Assembly: GCF_003576375.1 (NCBI RefSeq)
Contig: NZ_QWGE01000001.1
Coordinates: 124,001-188,000 of the forward strand
Direction: 5' to 3'
DNA length: 64,000 bases
DNA from: Pontibacter oryzae
GTDB lineage: Bacteria > Bacteroidota > Bacteroidia > Cytophagales > Hymenobacteraceae
Part shown: one piece after another, positions 46,808-55,625 of the stretch
Numbering within the stretch: position 1 is the first letter of the stretch
Layout: each line of letters starts with the position of its first letter
The notes under the pieces: model-generated
The model's input: only the letters and a program-made list of their open reading frames with translations
Databases searched by the model: none
What the model was told of the DNA's origin: nothing
Position numbers and translations under genes: made by a program

Positions 46808-47989
46808 ATGAAAAAAGGAAACACCCGCAGTATTCTGCTCATGGCCGCCTTAATGGGTAGCCTAAGTATAGGGGGCCTAACAAGCTGCTCTAACTCTGCC
46901 TCAGAGCAGGAGACTACCAGCACGAATGAAGCACCTACCGCCAAAATCGACAAAGAGCCTTTCGGCACTACCCCTGACGGCCAGGAAATCAGCCTATATA
47001 CTTTGACGAACAAAAACGGCCTTATCGTAAAAGTCAGTAATTACGGTGCCATCGTTAACTCCATCATTACACCAGACAAGAATGGCGAGATGGGCGACGT
47101 TGTGCTTGGCTTCGACGACGTGAGCGGCTATATCCCGAACGACCCGCACATTGGCGGTGTGGTAGGCCGTTTTGCAAATCGCATTGCCAAAGGCAAATTT
47201 ACCCTGGATGGTCAGGAATATACGCTGGCTACGAACAATGCCCCCAACCACCTGCATGGCGGCAACATTGGTTTTGACCGCGTAGTATGGCAGGCCGAGG
47301 AGATGCCTGAGGAGAATGCCATAAAGCTTACCTATGTAAGCAAGGATATGGAAGAGGGCTACCCAGGCAACCTGACAGCCACTGTAATTTATACTTTAAC
47401 CGAGGATAACGGCCTGCAGATTGATTACACAGCCACTACTGATAAGGCGACCCCGGTAAACCTGACCAACCACAGCTATTTTAACCTCTCTGCTGGAAAG
47501 GTAAATACCATAAGTGATCACATCATCCAGATAAATGCTGATAAGTATACAGCCGTAGACGAAACGCTTATCCCGACTGGTGAATTGGCTAGCGTAAAAG
47601 GCTCTAACCTGGACCTAACGCAGGCGCAACCAATCGGCAAGTTCCTGAACCAAGTCCCTGGTGGCGGCTACGACCATAACTATGTGGTAAACGGCACAGC
47701 CGGCGAGATGAACAAGGCCGCTGAAGTATATGAACCAACATCTGGGCGCGTTTTGGAAGTGTATACAACCCAGCCAGGCATTCAGTTTTATACTAGTAAT
47801 TTCCTGGATGGCACGCTAACAGGCAAAAACGGCAACAAGTACACAAAGCACTACGCCTTCTGCCTGGAAACGCAGCATTTCCCGGACTCACCGAATCAGG
47901 AAAATTTCCCGTCGACTATCCTTAAGCCAGGCGAGACCTATAAGGAAAGCACGACATACAAGTTCTCTGTCAGAAAAGACAACCAATAA
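46808..47989 (+). CDS. galM: Aldose 1-epimerase (galactose mutarotase), lipoprotein
   Basis: A 393-residue enzyme with a signal peptide and lipobox LTSC (about 24-27), followed by a Ser/Thr-rich linker. GalM motifs: NYGAIVNSI, GRFANRIAKGKF (the N-R-I segment), NHLHGG (about 150; catalytic His), NLTNHSYFNL (the second catalytic His) and a C-terminal FCLETQHFPDSPNQ with the catalytic Glu. It interconverts the alpha and beta anomers of free hexoses. Being lipid-anchored, it acts outside the cytoplasm, on sugars entering through the symporter encoded 570 bases downstream. Confidence 0.94.
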   Translation: MKKGNTRSILLMAALMGSLSIGGLTSCSNSASEQETTSTNEAPTAKIDKEPFGTTPDGQEISLYTLTNKNGLIVKVSNYGAIVNSIITPDKNGEMGDVVLGFDDVSGYIPNDPHIGGVVGRFANRIAKGKFTLDGQEYTLATNNAPNHLHGGNIGFDRVVWQAEEMPEENAIKLTYVSKDMEEGYPGNLTATVIYTLTEDNGLQIDYTATTDKATPVNLTNHSYFNLSAGKVNTISDHIIQINADKYTAVDETLIPTGELASVKGSNLDLTQAQPIGKFLNQVPGGGYDHNYVVNGTAGEMNKAAEVYEPTSGRVLEVYTTQPGIQFYTSNFLDGTLTGKNGNKYTKHYAFCLETQHFPDSPNQENFPSTILKPGETYKESTTYKFSVRKDNQ

Positions 47990-48011
47990 CAACAGAGGCA
48001 GGATTATTAAA

Positions 48012-48061
48012 AACCCTGCAGCAGCCCCGTTTGCAATGAAAAGCCAGGCTGTTGCGGGGTT
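48012..48061. terminator. Hairpin after the aldose epimerase gene
   Basis: A 15-base stem (AACCCTGCAGCAGCC at 48012-48026 with GGCTGTTGCGGGGTT at 48047-48061, two G-T pairs) with a 20-base loop. The T tract rightward is poor; leftward it has TTTTT. Probable transcript end or a stabilising structure. Confidence 0.55.
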
Positions 48062-48106
48062 AATGCGTGAAAAGAAGCGGGTGGTTAATCACTCGGCCCT
48101 AACCGG

Positions 48107-48496
48107 ATGCTACAATTAGAGGAGCTACACCATGTAGCTGTTATATGCACTGACTATCAGCGTTCCAAACAATTCTACACGGATGTTTTGGGAATGAAGG
48201 TGTTGCGGGAAGTATACCGCGAAGACAGGCAATCTTACAAGTTGGATCTGGCTTTGAAAGGAGGCTATGTGCTGGAGCTTTTCTCTTTCCCTGAGCCCCC
48301 AGCAAGGGTTTCGCAACCCGAAGCAGCAGGTTTGCGCCACCTGGCCTTCGCCGTAGCCGATATTGCTGCTGCCCGGGAAGAACTGCTGCGTCTGCATGTA
48401 CCTGTTGAGCCAATTCGGCAAGACCCTTACACCGGTAAGCGCTTTACTTTTTTCTCGGATCCTGATGACTTGCCGCTGGAACTGTATGAATCATAA
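48107..48496 (+). CDS. VOC family protein (glyoxalase-like, YaeR/GloA2 type)
   Basis: A 129-residue vicinal-oxygen-chelate protein. It begins LEELHHVAVICTDYQRSKQFYTDVLG, with a metal-ligand His, and continues with LELFSFPEPP, GLRHLAFAV (second His) and DDLPLELYE (Glu ligand), the pattern of the YaeR/SMU1112c group. The active reaction is not established; lactoylglutathione lyase is a common but unproven label. It lies between the epimerase and the sugar symporter, all on the same strand. Confidence 0.88.
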   Translation: MLQLEELHHVAVICTDYQRSKQFYTDVLGMKVLREVYREDRQSYKLDLALKGGYVLELFSFPEPPARVSQPEAAGLRHLAFAVADIAAAREELLRLHVPVEPIRQDPYTGKRFTFFSDPDDLPLELYES

Positions 48497-48560
48497 TCAC
48501 TGCCAAGGCAGAACACTTAACTAACTTATTAACTAACTCAACCAATTAACTTCTAAAAAT

Positions 48561-49979
48561 ATGGCCGGAACTACCCATACCGACGTGAACGCTGCCAAAG
48601 CTGCCGGCGGTAACGCCGTAACGAAAAACTACACAGGACCACTGATCACTGTAACGATGCTCTTCTTTATGTGGGGCTTTATTACCTGCCTGAACGATAT
48701 CCTGATACCGAAGCTGCAGCAGGTGTTTACCCTGGAGTTGTGGCAGGCTATGCTTATACAGACAGCCTTTTTTGGGGCATACTTTTTTATCTCGCTGCTG
48801 TATTTCCTGATGTCTATCACCAAAGGCGACCCTATTCGCCAGATCGGTTACAAGAACGGAATTATAGTTGGTTTGGTGGTGGCAGCCGTGGGTTGCGCGC
48901 TGTTTTACCCAGCCGCCAGCCTGCATAGCTATGGTTTCTTCCTGGGTGCGCTATTCATACTTGCGTCAGGTATTACCATCCTGCAGATTGCCGCTAACCC
49001 TTACGTTACCATACTTGGCCCTGCAGAGGGTGCTGCCAGCCGCCTGAACATGACGCAGGCATTAAACTCTTTGGGTACCACTGTTGCCCCGATTATTGGC
49101 GGTTACCTTATTTTTGGAGCCGTTAACGAAAGCAGTGCCGGTGCCGACTCTGTTAAGTTGCCTTACCTTGGCCTGGCAGCTACCTTGCTGGTTATTGCCC
49201 TCCTGATTAAAATGGCCAAGTTGCCAAGCATCCAAAACGAAGACGAAATTAAGCCGGATGCAGGCGCACTACGCTACCGCCATCTTGTGTTGGGTATTGT
49301 TTGTATTTTTGCCTACGTAGGTGGCGAGGTTGCCATCGGTAGCACCCTGATTAACTTTTTTAGGTTGCCTGAAATTGCCGGTCTGGATGAAACAGAAGCG
49401 GGTCACTTTCTGGCTTTTTACTGGGGCGGAGCCATGGTAGGGCGTTTCTTTGGAGCTGTTGCTCTATCCAACATGCGTAATGCTGGCATGAAATACCTGA
49501 TTATTGCTGGTATTGCTGCTATGGTTTTCGTATTGATGTACGCTGTTTACAGCCTCGACGAAGCCTTGATCACACTTGGGTTGATCGCGCTGAACTTTGC
49601 CGTTCTAATGATCGGTCGTTTTATCCCGAGCAGAACACTGGGTGTTTTTGCTACAACAGTTGTGGTGTTGCTGCTTATCACAAGCTTTGCGACAGGCTCT
49701 ATTGCCATGTGGGCGGTAATTGCCATTGGCTTATTTAACTCCATTATGTTCCCTACTATTTTCACGCTGGCAATTAAAGACCTGGGCGTGCACACATCTC
49801 AGGGTTCCTCCCTATTGGTTATGGCTATTGTAGGGGGTGCTATCATACCACCATTGCAAGGTGCCATCGCTGATGCTACAGGTAACCTGCAGCTGTCTTT
49901 CCTGGTGCCAATGGTATGCTATCTGTATATTATGTACTATGGCTTTATAGGGTCCAAAGTAAAAGAATCGGCTGTTTAA
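48561..49979 (+). CDS. Sugar:H+ symporter of the major facilitator superfamily (FucP/GluP-like)
   Basis: A 472-residue protein with 12 hydrophobic segments. The FucP-family pattern is seen: F-F-M-W-G-F-I-T-C-L-N-D-I-L near residues 35-48, FFGAYFFISLL, ANPYVTILGPAEGAASRLN (about 150-168), GGEVAIGSTL and IMFPTIFTLAIKDLG. Relatives carry L-fucose, glucose or galactose. With the epimerase it forms a small hexose-uptake set. A strong terminator follows at 50000-50036. Confidence 0.92.
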   Translation: MAGTTHTDVNAAKAAGGNAVTKNYTGPLITVTMLFFMWGFITCLNDILIPKLQQVFTLELWQAMLIQTAFFGAYFFISLLYFLMSITKGDPIRQIGYKNGIIVGLVVAAVGCALFYPAASLHSYGFFLGALFILASGITILQIAANPYVTILGPAEGAASRLNMTQALNSLGTTVAPIIGGYLIFGAVNESSAGADSVKLPYLGLAATLLVIALLIKMAKLPSIQNEDEIKPDAGALRYRHLVLGIVCIFAYVGGEVAIGSTLINFFRLPEIAGLDETEAGHFLAFYWGGAMVGRFFGAVALSNMRNAGMKYLIIAGIAAMVFVLMYAVYSLDEALITLGLIALNFAVLMIGRFIPSRTLGVFATTVVVLLLITSFATGSIAMWAVIAIGLFNSIMFPTIFTLAIKDLGVHTSQGSSLLVMAIVGGAIIPPLQGAIADATGNLQLSFLVPMVCYLYIMYYGFIGSKVKESAV

Positions 49980-49999
49980 AACGGCTGTTTCATACTTTC

Positions 50000-50036
50000 A
50001 AAAGGCCAGTCTGTTTGCACAGACTGGCCTTTTTTT
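50000..50036 (+). terminator. Rho-independent terminator after sugar symporter
   Basis: A 13-base perfect stem AAAGGCCAGTCTG / CAGACTGGCCTTT (50001-50013 and 50020-50032) with a 6-base loop and a run of T's behind it. Confidence 0.92.
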
Positions 50037-50173
50037 ATGCCCGAGGCAATTTATACTTTTGGGCAAGTCCGTTTCTGCTTCAGGATATTTTCATAACTTG
50101 AGCCCCGTGGGTTAACTCTTACAACTACCACACAATGCAGCCGCGCCACCCTAAAGCGTTTATTCCGAACAGA

Positions 50174-52471
50174 ATGAAACACTACCTACCATGTATGCTT
50201 TTGGTGTTTTCACTGCTACGCACCCTACCAGCCATTGCGCAGCAAAGTGTGCAGCGGCCTGCGCAACGGCCAAAGATCGGGTTGGTGCTAAGTGGCGGTG
50301 GGGCAAAAGGAATGGCGCATATCGGTTTCCTGAAAGTGATGGAGGAAGCTGGTATCCGGCCGGATTTTATTACCGGCACAAGTATGGGCAGCCTAGTTGG
50401 TGCCCTCTACGCGCTTGGTTATACCCCTGATCAGATTGAGAAAATTGCCCTAGGCCAGGACTGGGAAATGGTATTGAGTAACCAAGTGCAGCTTAGCCAG
50501 ATTGCCATTGAGGAAAAGGCGTACTACGGGCGCTACATGCTGGAGCTCCCCGTCAACAAGCTCAAGATCAGCTTCCCCAGCGGTTTAATTGAAGGCCAGG
50601 CACTGAACAACCTGCTAATCCGCTTATCGCGCGGGGCACACGGCATTCAGGATTTCAATAAACTGCCAACACCTTTCGCCTGCGTAGCCACCAACCTCAG
50701 CACAGGCAAGAAAGTAGTACTCCGTAGCGGTTTCCTTCCCGAGGCCTTGCGCGCAAGTATGGCCATCCCTACTGTTTTTACGCCGGTAAAGCTGGATAGC
50801 AGCATGCTCGTGGATGGCGGCTTGGTGCAGAACTTTCCGGTGCAGGAAGCGCTTGATATGGGCGCTGATTTTATAATTGGCGTAAATGTAGGCGGCGGCC
50901 TGGAACCGGAGCAAAACCTTAAGTCCATGCTGGATGTGCTGGTGCAGGCCACGTTTTTTACTAGTGCCTCTAACTCGGAAGCAGAGAAAAAGAAAACCGA
51001 CCTTCTGGTGGATGTGCTGCCAGCGCTGCAAGGCTATACTACCGGCAGCTTTTCAGAGACGAAGCAGATCATTGAGATTGGGGAAGAGGTTGCCCGCCAG
51101 TATGAGGACAGCTTAAGAACATTGGCCCACTACTTCCGATCCTTTAAAGAGCCCATGCACCGGCCAGCCTATCATAATCTCCAGGATTCCGTTAAGATCG
51201 GCCAAGTTATTATTAGCGGTACTAGCTCGTTGCCGGAGCGCATCATCCGGAGGCGCTTGCGAGTCGATGAAAACGCTAGTACAACTATCAGCCGCATCGA
51301 GGACCACATCGAGATTCTTTATGGCACTGGCCACTTCAACAAAATATCGTATGCCCTTTTGCCCACCGGTAATAGTAGCTATCACCTGCAGCTAAATGTA
51401 GAGGAGGCCTCCGAGGCAGCCCTCAAAACGGCTATTTACTACGATTCTGAGAACCGGGCCGGTGCCACCATTAACTACACGCACCGTAACTTTTTGTGGG
51501 AAGGCTCCCGGTTTGTGGCCGAAGTGGATTTAGGTCAGAACATCCGGAGCGACATTAATTACCTGAAGTATACGGGCTATAGAAACCAGGTAGCGATGAA
51601 GCTGGCAAGCCAATACTATAAAAACGATTTCTCCCTGTTTGATGACCACGGAAATAAGATAGCTATACTACAGCAGAACACAAACATTGGCCTGTTAGGC
51701 TGGCAAACCACTACCAATAACACCTGGACGCTGGGCCAACAGTTAAAGTATAAATCCGGCCGCTTGTACCCGCAGGTGGCAGGCCAAATCACCCTAGACT
51801 CTGTTGACATTGACATAAACTGGCTGGAGCAGCTGAAAACGCGCAATTGGCAAATCGCCACTTTCTTTAAGCTCAACACCCTAAATCGTCAGGTTTACCC
51901 CACCCGCGGCTGGAAAGCCGAGGCAGCAGGCGCCTTTGTATTTGGCAATAACTTTTCTGTACGCGCGCAGGAGGACCATCCGGAACTTGAGAGTATGTTT
52001 GGGAAGGCCACTTATGATCCATACCTCAAAATAGCGTTAGGGGCAGACGGTGTAGTGCCTCTGCGGCCAAATCTGGGCCTGATGCTACGGCAAGGCCTGC
52101 TGCTTTATACTAGCAACGACTTGCCCGTTGGCGAAGAAACCATGCTCGGAGGCTACACTACGCCTTTGCATAACATGATATCTTACCGCGCGGCCGAGCC
52201 TTTTGCCTACTCCACCGACAACCTCTTTTATGCTGGGCTGGGCCTGCAAATGGAGCTGCGCAAAAAGCTATACGCACAAGCTACAACCACCTTGATTAAT
52301 ACCAGCTTGCTACACGGTTCCAGAAACTTGAGGGGGAAATCCACACGCATTGGGTACGGCACCACGTTTGGTTACCTTACCCCCTTTGGGCCGGTTACCC
52401 TTGGCGCTGCCTACGAACACGGCTCCGGATTGCGCGGCTTTCTTAGCCTTGGCTTCCGGGTGCCGTGGTGA
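50174..52471 (+). CDS. Patatin-like phospholipase fused to POTRA and outer-membrane barrel
   Basis: A 765-residue protein when started at ATG 50174, which gives a good signal peptide (MKHYLPCMLLVFSLL); an in-frame ATG at 50135 adds 13 residues. The patatin domain has SGGGAKGMAHIGFL (oxyanion loop), GTSMGS (Ser nucleophile, G-x-S-x-G) and DGGLVQNF (Asp of the Ser-Asp dyad) within residues 35-290. A POTRA-like domain (about 335-405) and a BamA/Omp85-type barrel follow, ending in the C-terminal strand FLSLGFRVPW. This is the PlpD/FplA-like class, in which a lipase is held or exported by its own barrel. Confidence 0.92.
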   Translation: MKHYLPCMLLVFSLLRTLPAIAQQSVQRPAQRPKIGLVLSGGGAKGMAHIGFLKVMEEAGIRPDFITGTSMGSLVGALYALGYTPDQIEKIALGQDWEMVLSNQVQLSQIAIEEKAYYGRYMLELPVNKLKISFPSGLIEGQALNNLLIRLSRGAHGIQDFNKLPTPFACVATNLSTGKKVVLRSGFLPEALRASMAIPTVFTPVKLDSSMLVDGGLVQNFPVQEALDMGADFIIGVNVGGGLEPEQNLKSMLDVLVQATFFTSASNSEAEKKKTDLLVDVLPALQGYTTGSFSETKQIIEIGEEVARQYEDSLRTLAHYFRSFKEPMHRPAYHNLQDSVKIGQVIISGTSSLPERIIRRRLRVDENASTTISRIEDHIEILYGTGHFNKISYALLPTGNSSYHLQLNVEEASEAALKTAIYYDSENRAGATINYTHRNFLWEGSRFVAEVDLGQNIRSDINYLKYTGYRNQVAMKLASQYYKNDFSLFDDHGNKIAILQQNTNIGLLGWQTTTNNTWTLGQQLKYKSGRLYPQVAGQITLDSVDIDINWLEQLKTRNWQIATFFKLNTLNRQVYPTRGWKAEAAGAFVFGNNFSVRAQEDHPELESMFGKATYDPYLKIALGADGVVPLRPNLGLMLRQGLLLYTSNDLPVGEETMLGGYTTPLHNMISYRAAEPFAYSTDNLFYAGLGLQMELRKKLYAQATTTLINTSLLHGSRNLRGKSTRIGYGTTFGYLTPFGPVTLGAAYEHGSGLRGFLSLGFRVPW

Positions 52472-52500
52472 GAATGAGCACATAAAATTTATACCCCTCC

Positions 52501-52512
52501 GGACAATTGTCC
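52501..52512. promoter_or_regulatory. 12-bp palindrome, candidate Crp/Fnr operator
   Basis: GGACAATTGTCC is a perfect palindrome. Its centre lies 30.5 bases before a TAnnTTTG element (TACCTTTG, 52537-52544), close to the -41.5 position of class II activators, just upstream of the Crp/Fnr gene at 52549. It shares the GAC-N4-GTC core of the sites at 56301 and 57175, so autoregulation by a Crp/Fnr protein is likely. Confidence 0.55.
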
Positions 52513-52536
52513 TTTCAGGCACGCAAAGAACTGTCT

Positions 52537-52544
52537 TACCTTTG
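52537..52544 (+). promoter_or_regulatory. Putative -7 promoter element (TAnnTTTG) of the Crp/Fnr gene
   Basis: TACCTTTG matches the consensus. It ends only 4 bases before the ATG at 52549, which would place the transcription start at about the first codon (leaderless). Confidence 0.5.
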
Positions 52545-52548
52545 TGGC

Positions 52549-53226
52549 ATGCAAGATTATCTTTTCTCTGACTACAGGGCTAGGTTAGTTACCTACATCG
52601 CCAACCATCAGGAACAACTGCAACAGCAGTATATGCTGCAACTGGCAGAGGCCGGGCAGCAGCATGTATTGTTACACCAGGATGCCCGCACCCAACAAGT
52701 ATACCTTGTTGCCTCTGGGTTGGTAAAAGTAACCCGCACCACATCATCGGGGCAGGCTTTTACGCTTGGCGTGTTTGACAGGGGCCAACCCTTAGGCGAG
52801 TTGGAAGTAATGATGGGCATCCCGAATTTCTGCACTGTACAGGCACTCACGCACTGCACGCTTTATTGTATACCTGCAAAGGCTTTCTTGCAGATGCTGG
52901 CACAGGAACCTGCATTTAACATCCTTATGCATCAGGCCACCGCATCCATGCTGCTTAATACAACACACAAGGCCTCCATACTTGGTACTAACCGCTTGCT
53001 TTACACTTTGCTTATTGTGCTGCGCGAGTTATCCATGCTAAACGAACTAAAGCTATCAAAAAGCCTGCTTGCCGAGTTTCTGGGCACTTCTGTTCGTAAC
53101 CTGAACCGCCTGCTGGCCCAGCTCGAAGCCGAAAAAATCCTGCAGCTACGTAATGCATCCATTGGGCAAATAAACTTGCCTCTTCTAATTAAACGCATCC
53201 AGATTTATGAAACCACTATACACTAA
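52549..53226 (+). CDS. Crp/Fnr family transcriptional regulator
   Basis: A 225-residue regulator, started at ATG 52549 (the frame opens at TTG 52507, inside a palindrome, which is unlikely to be coding). The N-terminal cNMP-like barrel spans about 15-125 (VLLHQDARTQQVYLVASGLVK, and GQPLGELEVM), then a dimer helix, and a helix-turn-helix at about 165-205 (LLAEFLGTSVRNLNRLLAQLE). No FNR-type cysteine cluster is seen. It overlaps the CAT-like gene by 20 bases, so the two are translationally linked. Confidence 0.9.
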   Translation: MQDYLFSDYRARLVTYIANHQEQLQQQYMLQLAEAGQQHVLLHQDARTQQVYLVASGLVKVTRTTSSGQAFTLGVFDRGQPLGELEVMMGIPNFCTVQALTHCTLYCIPAKAFLQMLAQEPAFNILMHQATASMLLNTTHKASILGTNRLLYTLLIVLRELSMLNELKLSKSLLAEFLGTSVRNLNRLLAQLEAEKILQLRNASIGQINLPLLIKRIQIYETTIH

Positions 53227-53866
53227 GCAGCCATTCCCGGTAGAGGGCTGGGAACGGGAAGAGCATTTCCATTTTTTCAGGAACTTCACACAACCGTTTT
53301 TTAACATAAGCACCGAAATCGATATTACTGCACTTTACAAGTATTGCAAGCGCGAGAAGCTGTCGGTTTTTCTGGCCTACCTGCATACGACCACAGCCGC
53401 GGCACGAGCCACCGAAAACTTCCTGCTCCGCCTGGATGGGGAAGGAATTTCGAAGTATGATGCCGTAGACATTTCGAGCACTATACTTAAACCGAATAAT
53501 ACGATCTCTTTCGTGCACCTGCCCCACCACCCGGATTTGCATACTTTCTGCGCCAGCGCCGCCGAGGTGATTACCAAGGCCAAAGCGAACCCAAAACTGC
53601 TGTACGGCTATAACGGTCCGGATCTTTTACACAGTACCACCTTGCCCTGGTTTAAACTTAACAGCATGGAGCACGCCTATACCGTAAATCCGCAAGACTC
53701 AGTGCCGAAATTAGCTTTTGGCAAAATTGAGAAGCATCAGCATAAGGTAATGCTTCCCATTAACATTAGCCTTCACCATGCCCTGGCCGATGGCTACCAC
53801 GTGCACCTGTTCCTCGAAAACTATAAGGCCCTGCTAAATGAGTTGCCGAAAGAGCATCTTAACTAA
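53207..53866 (+). CDS. CatA-like (chloramphenicol acetyltransferase fold) acyltransferase
   Basis: A 219-residue protein of the CAT family. It has the N-terminal H-F-x-F-F pattern, the central Y-N-G/G-P-D-L region and the catalytic motif HHALADG (about 190-196; HHxxxDG), with the His in the active site. True CAT enzymes acetylate chloramphenicol; Bacteroidota relatives of this size are mostly uncharacterised acetyltransferases, so resistance should not be assumed. It starts inside the end of the Crp/Fnr gene, which suggests the regulator controls it. Confidence 0.87.
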   Translation: MKPLYTKQPFPVEGWEREEHFHFFRNFTQPFFNISTEIDITALYKYCKREKLSVFLAYLHTTTAAARATENFLLRLDGEGISKYDAVDISSTILKPNNTISFVHLPHHPDLHTFCASAAEVITKAKANPKLLYGYNGPDLLHSTTLPWFKLNSMEHAYTVNPQDSVPKLAFGKIEKHQHKVMLPINISLHHALADGYHVHLFLENYKALLNELPKEHLN

Positions 53867-53915
53867 AAAAATCTGGCAAATAAATGCCACCCGCATCTTT
53901 ATCGGTATACTTCCG

Positions 53916-53947
53916 GCCTGAATCTTTAATAAGGTTCAGGCTTTTTT
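53916..53947 (+). terminator. Rho-independent terminator after the CAT-like gene
   Basis: A 7-base stem GCCTGAA / TTCAGGC (53916-53922 and 53935-53941), loop of 12, followed by six T. Confidence 0.8.
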
Positions 53948-54130
53948 ATTGACTAAGCTTAACTCGCTCACTAAGCACATGGCACAACTCATCTGCCATT
54001 TTCTTAACATTCCCTCAATTAATTTGCCATTTATACTAAAAGATATTGTTTTTATTTATTATTTATCAATATATTAGACACTTAATTATAACGTATGCAT
54101 TAAAACTTATACCTTATTAACATTTTCATT

Positions 54131-55495
54131 ATGGCAAAAGCATTTTCCCGCATCCCCATGTTGCTCCTGCTGCTGGTCGTGGCAGCCACCTTTATAATTC
54201 CGTCTGTGCCGCAGGCCGCCGAAGCTACCGAGATCAATGCAGCCGACACAGCCTGGATGCTTACAGCCACTGCCCTTGTATTAATCATGACACCCGGGTT
54301 GGCTTTCTTTTATGGCGGAATGGTGCGGAAGAAGAACGTGCTGTCTACCATGCTGCAGAGCTTTATTTGCATGGCAATCGTTACTGTGCTTTGGGTAGTA
54401 TGTGGCTTTAGCCTGGCTTTTGGAGAGTCCATTGGGGGCGTAATTGGTAACCCGCTAACCTTTTTTATGATGGATGGAGTGATAGACGGAGTGCCCTGGC
54501 CTGCCGCGCCAACTATCCCGCTGCTGCTCTTTGCCATGTTCCAGCTTAAGTTTGCCATTATCACACCCGCCCTGATCACCGGCGCTTTTGCCGAGCGAAT
54601 TCGGTTCATTTCCTACGTTTTGTTTATCGTGCTTTTTGTAATCTGCATTTATACGCCGCTGGCGCACGCTACCTGGCACCCCGATGGATTGCTGTTTAAC
54701 CTGGGGGTACTGGATTTTGCAGGTGGCACGGTGGTACATATGTCGGCGGGGTGGGCGGCGCTGGCCTCTGCCCTTTACCTAAAGCGCCGGTATGAGGTTA
54801 GCCATGCGCCTGCCCATACTTCCTATGTGCTACTTGGCACTGGCCTGCTGTGGTTTGGCTGGTTTGGGTTTAATGCAGGTTCGGCCATGGGGGCAAGCTC
54901 GCTGGCGGTGGTTGCACTGGCCACCACCACCACTGCATCGGCCTCTGCGGCACTTGCCTGGATCTTTTTTGACGCCCTCCGCGGACGTAAGCCATCTGCC
55001 ATGGGTACTTGCATAGGCGCGGTGGTAGGCTTAGTAGCAATTACACCGGCTGCCGGTTTCGTTACTATCCCTCACTCGCTAGCTATTGGTGTGTTGGCGG
55101 CAATCGTCAGCAACCTGGTGGTGGAGTGGCGTACACGCTCCAGCGTAGATGATACCCTGGATGTTTTCCCTTGCCATGGTGTAGGCGGTATGGTTGGTAT
55201 GCTGCTAACCGGAGTATTTGCCAGCCAGGCAGTAAACCCGGCCATCGAATTGGGCAACGGGCTAATCTTTGGCGAGTATAAGCTCTTCTTGGTGCACCTG
55301 GCAACGCTGGTCGGCGTTTCGTTATTTGCCTTCGGCGGATCATGGATATTACTGCGCATCACCGACCTGGTTACCCCGCTACGTGTATCCCGCGAGGAGG
55401 AGCAACTTGGCCTTGACCTAAGCCAGCATGACGAACGGCTAGACCACCCTGAGCTCGAGCAGCAGCAACATAAAGGCCAAATGATATTCTCTTAA
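54131..55495 (+). CDS. amt: Ammonium transporter, Amt/MEP/Rh family
   Basis: A 454-residue inner-membrane channel with a signal-like N-terminal helix (1-28) and 11 core helices. Amt motifs are present: MLTATALVLIMTPGLAFFYGGMVRKKN (with the F/Y gate and the conserved D-T-A-W just before), the DFAGGTVVHMSAG signature (about 196-208, first twin His), and FPCHGVGGMVGMLL (second His, about 347-360). It moves ammonia or ammonium into the cell. No GlnK (PII) gene adjoins it, which is unusual but not unique. A terminator follows. Confidence 0.95.
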   Translation: MAKAFSRIPMLLLLLVVAATFIIPSVPQAAEATEINAADTAWMLTATALVLIMTPGLAFFYGGMVRKKNVLSTMLQSFICMAIVTVLWVVCGFSLAFGESIGGVIGNPLTFFMMDGVIDGVPWPAAPTIPLLLFAMFQLKFAIITPALITGAFAERIRFISYVLFIVLFVICIYTPLAHATWHPDGLLFNLGVLDFAGGTVVHMSAGWAALASALYLKRRYEVSHAPAHTSYVLLGTGLLWFGWFGFNAGSAMGASSLAVVALATTTTASASAALAWIFFDALRGRKPSAMGTCIGAVVGLVAITPAAGFVTIPHSLAIGVLAAIVSNLVVEWRTRSSVDDTLDVFPCHGVGGMVGMLLTGVFASQAVNPAIELGNGLIFGEYKLFLVHLATLVGVSLFAFGGSWILLRITDLVTPLRVSREEEQLGLDLSQHDERLDHPELEQQQHKGQMIFS

Positions 55496-55525
55496 AGTCT
55501 CATAGTTTCCGTTTATAGTCTGATG

Positions 55526-55577
55526 AACCCCACAGCTAGCTTCTTCTCCGGAGGCTGCTCGTGGGGTTTGTCTTTAT
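55526..55577 (+). terminator. Rho-independent terminator after amt
   Basis: An 8-base stem AACCCCAC / GTGGGGTT (55526-55533 and 55561-55568) with an internal hairpin in the loop, followed by T-rich sequence. Confidence 0.75.
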
Positions 55578-55585
55578 TTTTATAC

Positions 55586-55610
55586 TTTTATAGCTGGTAA
55601 GGCTATAAAA
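55586..55610. promoter_or_regulatory. Inverted repeat upstream of Crp/Fnr gene, possible operator or leader hairpin
   Basis: TTTTATAGC (55586-55594) and GCTATAAAA (55602-55610) are perfect complements, separated by 7 bases. The ATG of the regulator follows after 15 bases. GCTGG and CCAGC nearby (55593-55597, 55617-55621) could form an alternative stem. Confidence 0.5.
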
Positions 55611-55625
55611 ACCTGCCAGCTAACT

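Noticed and set aside
51113-51385. Minus-strand open frame inside the patatin gene
   Set aside because: It is the antisense of a long gene whose domains are continuous on the + strand.
53207-53866. Chloramphenicol resistance gene
   Set aside because: The catalytic motif is present, but size and neighbours fit uncharacterised Bacteroidota acetyltransferases; resistance cannot be claimed.
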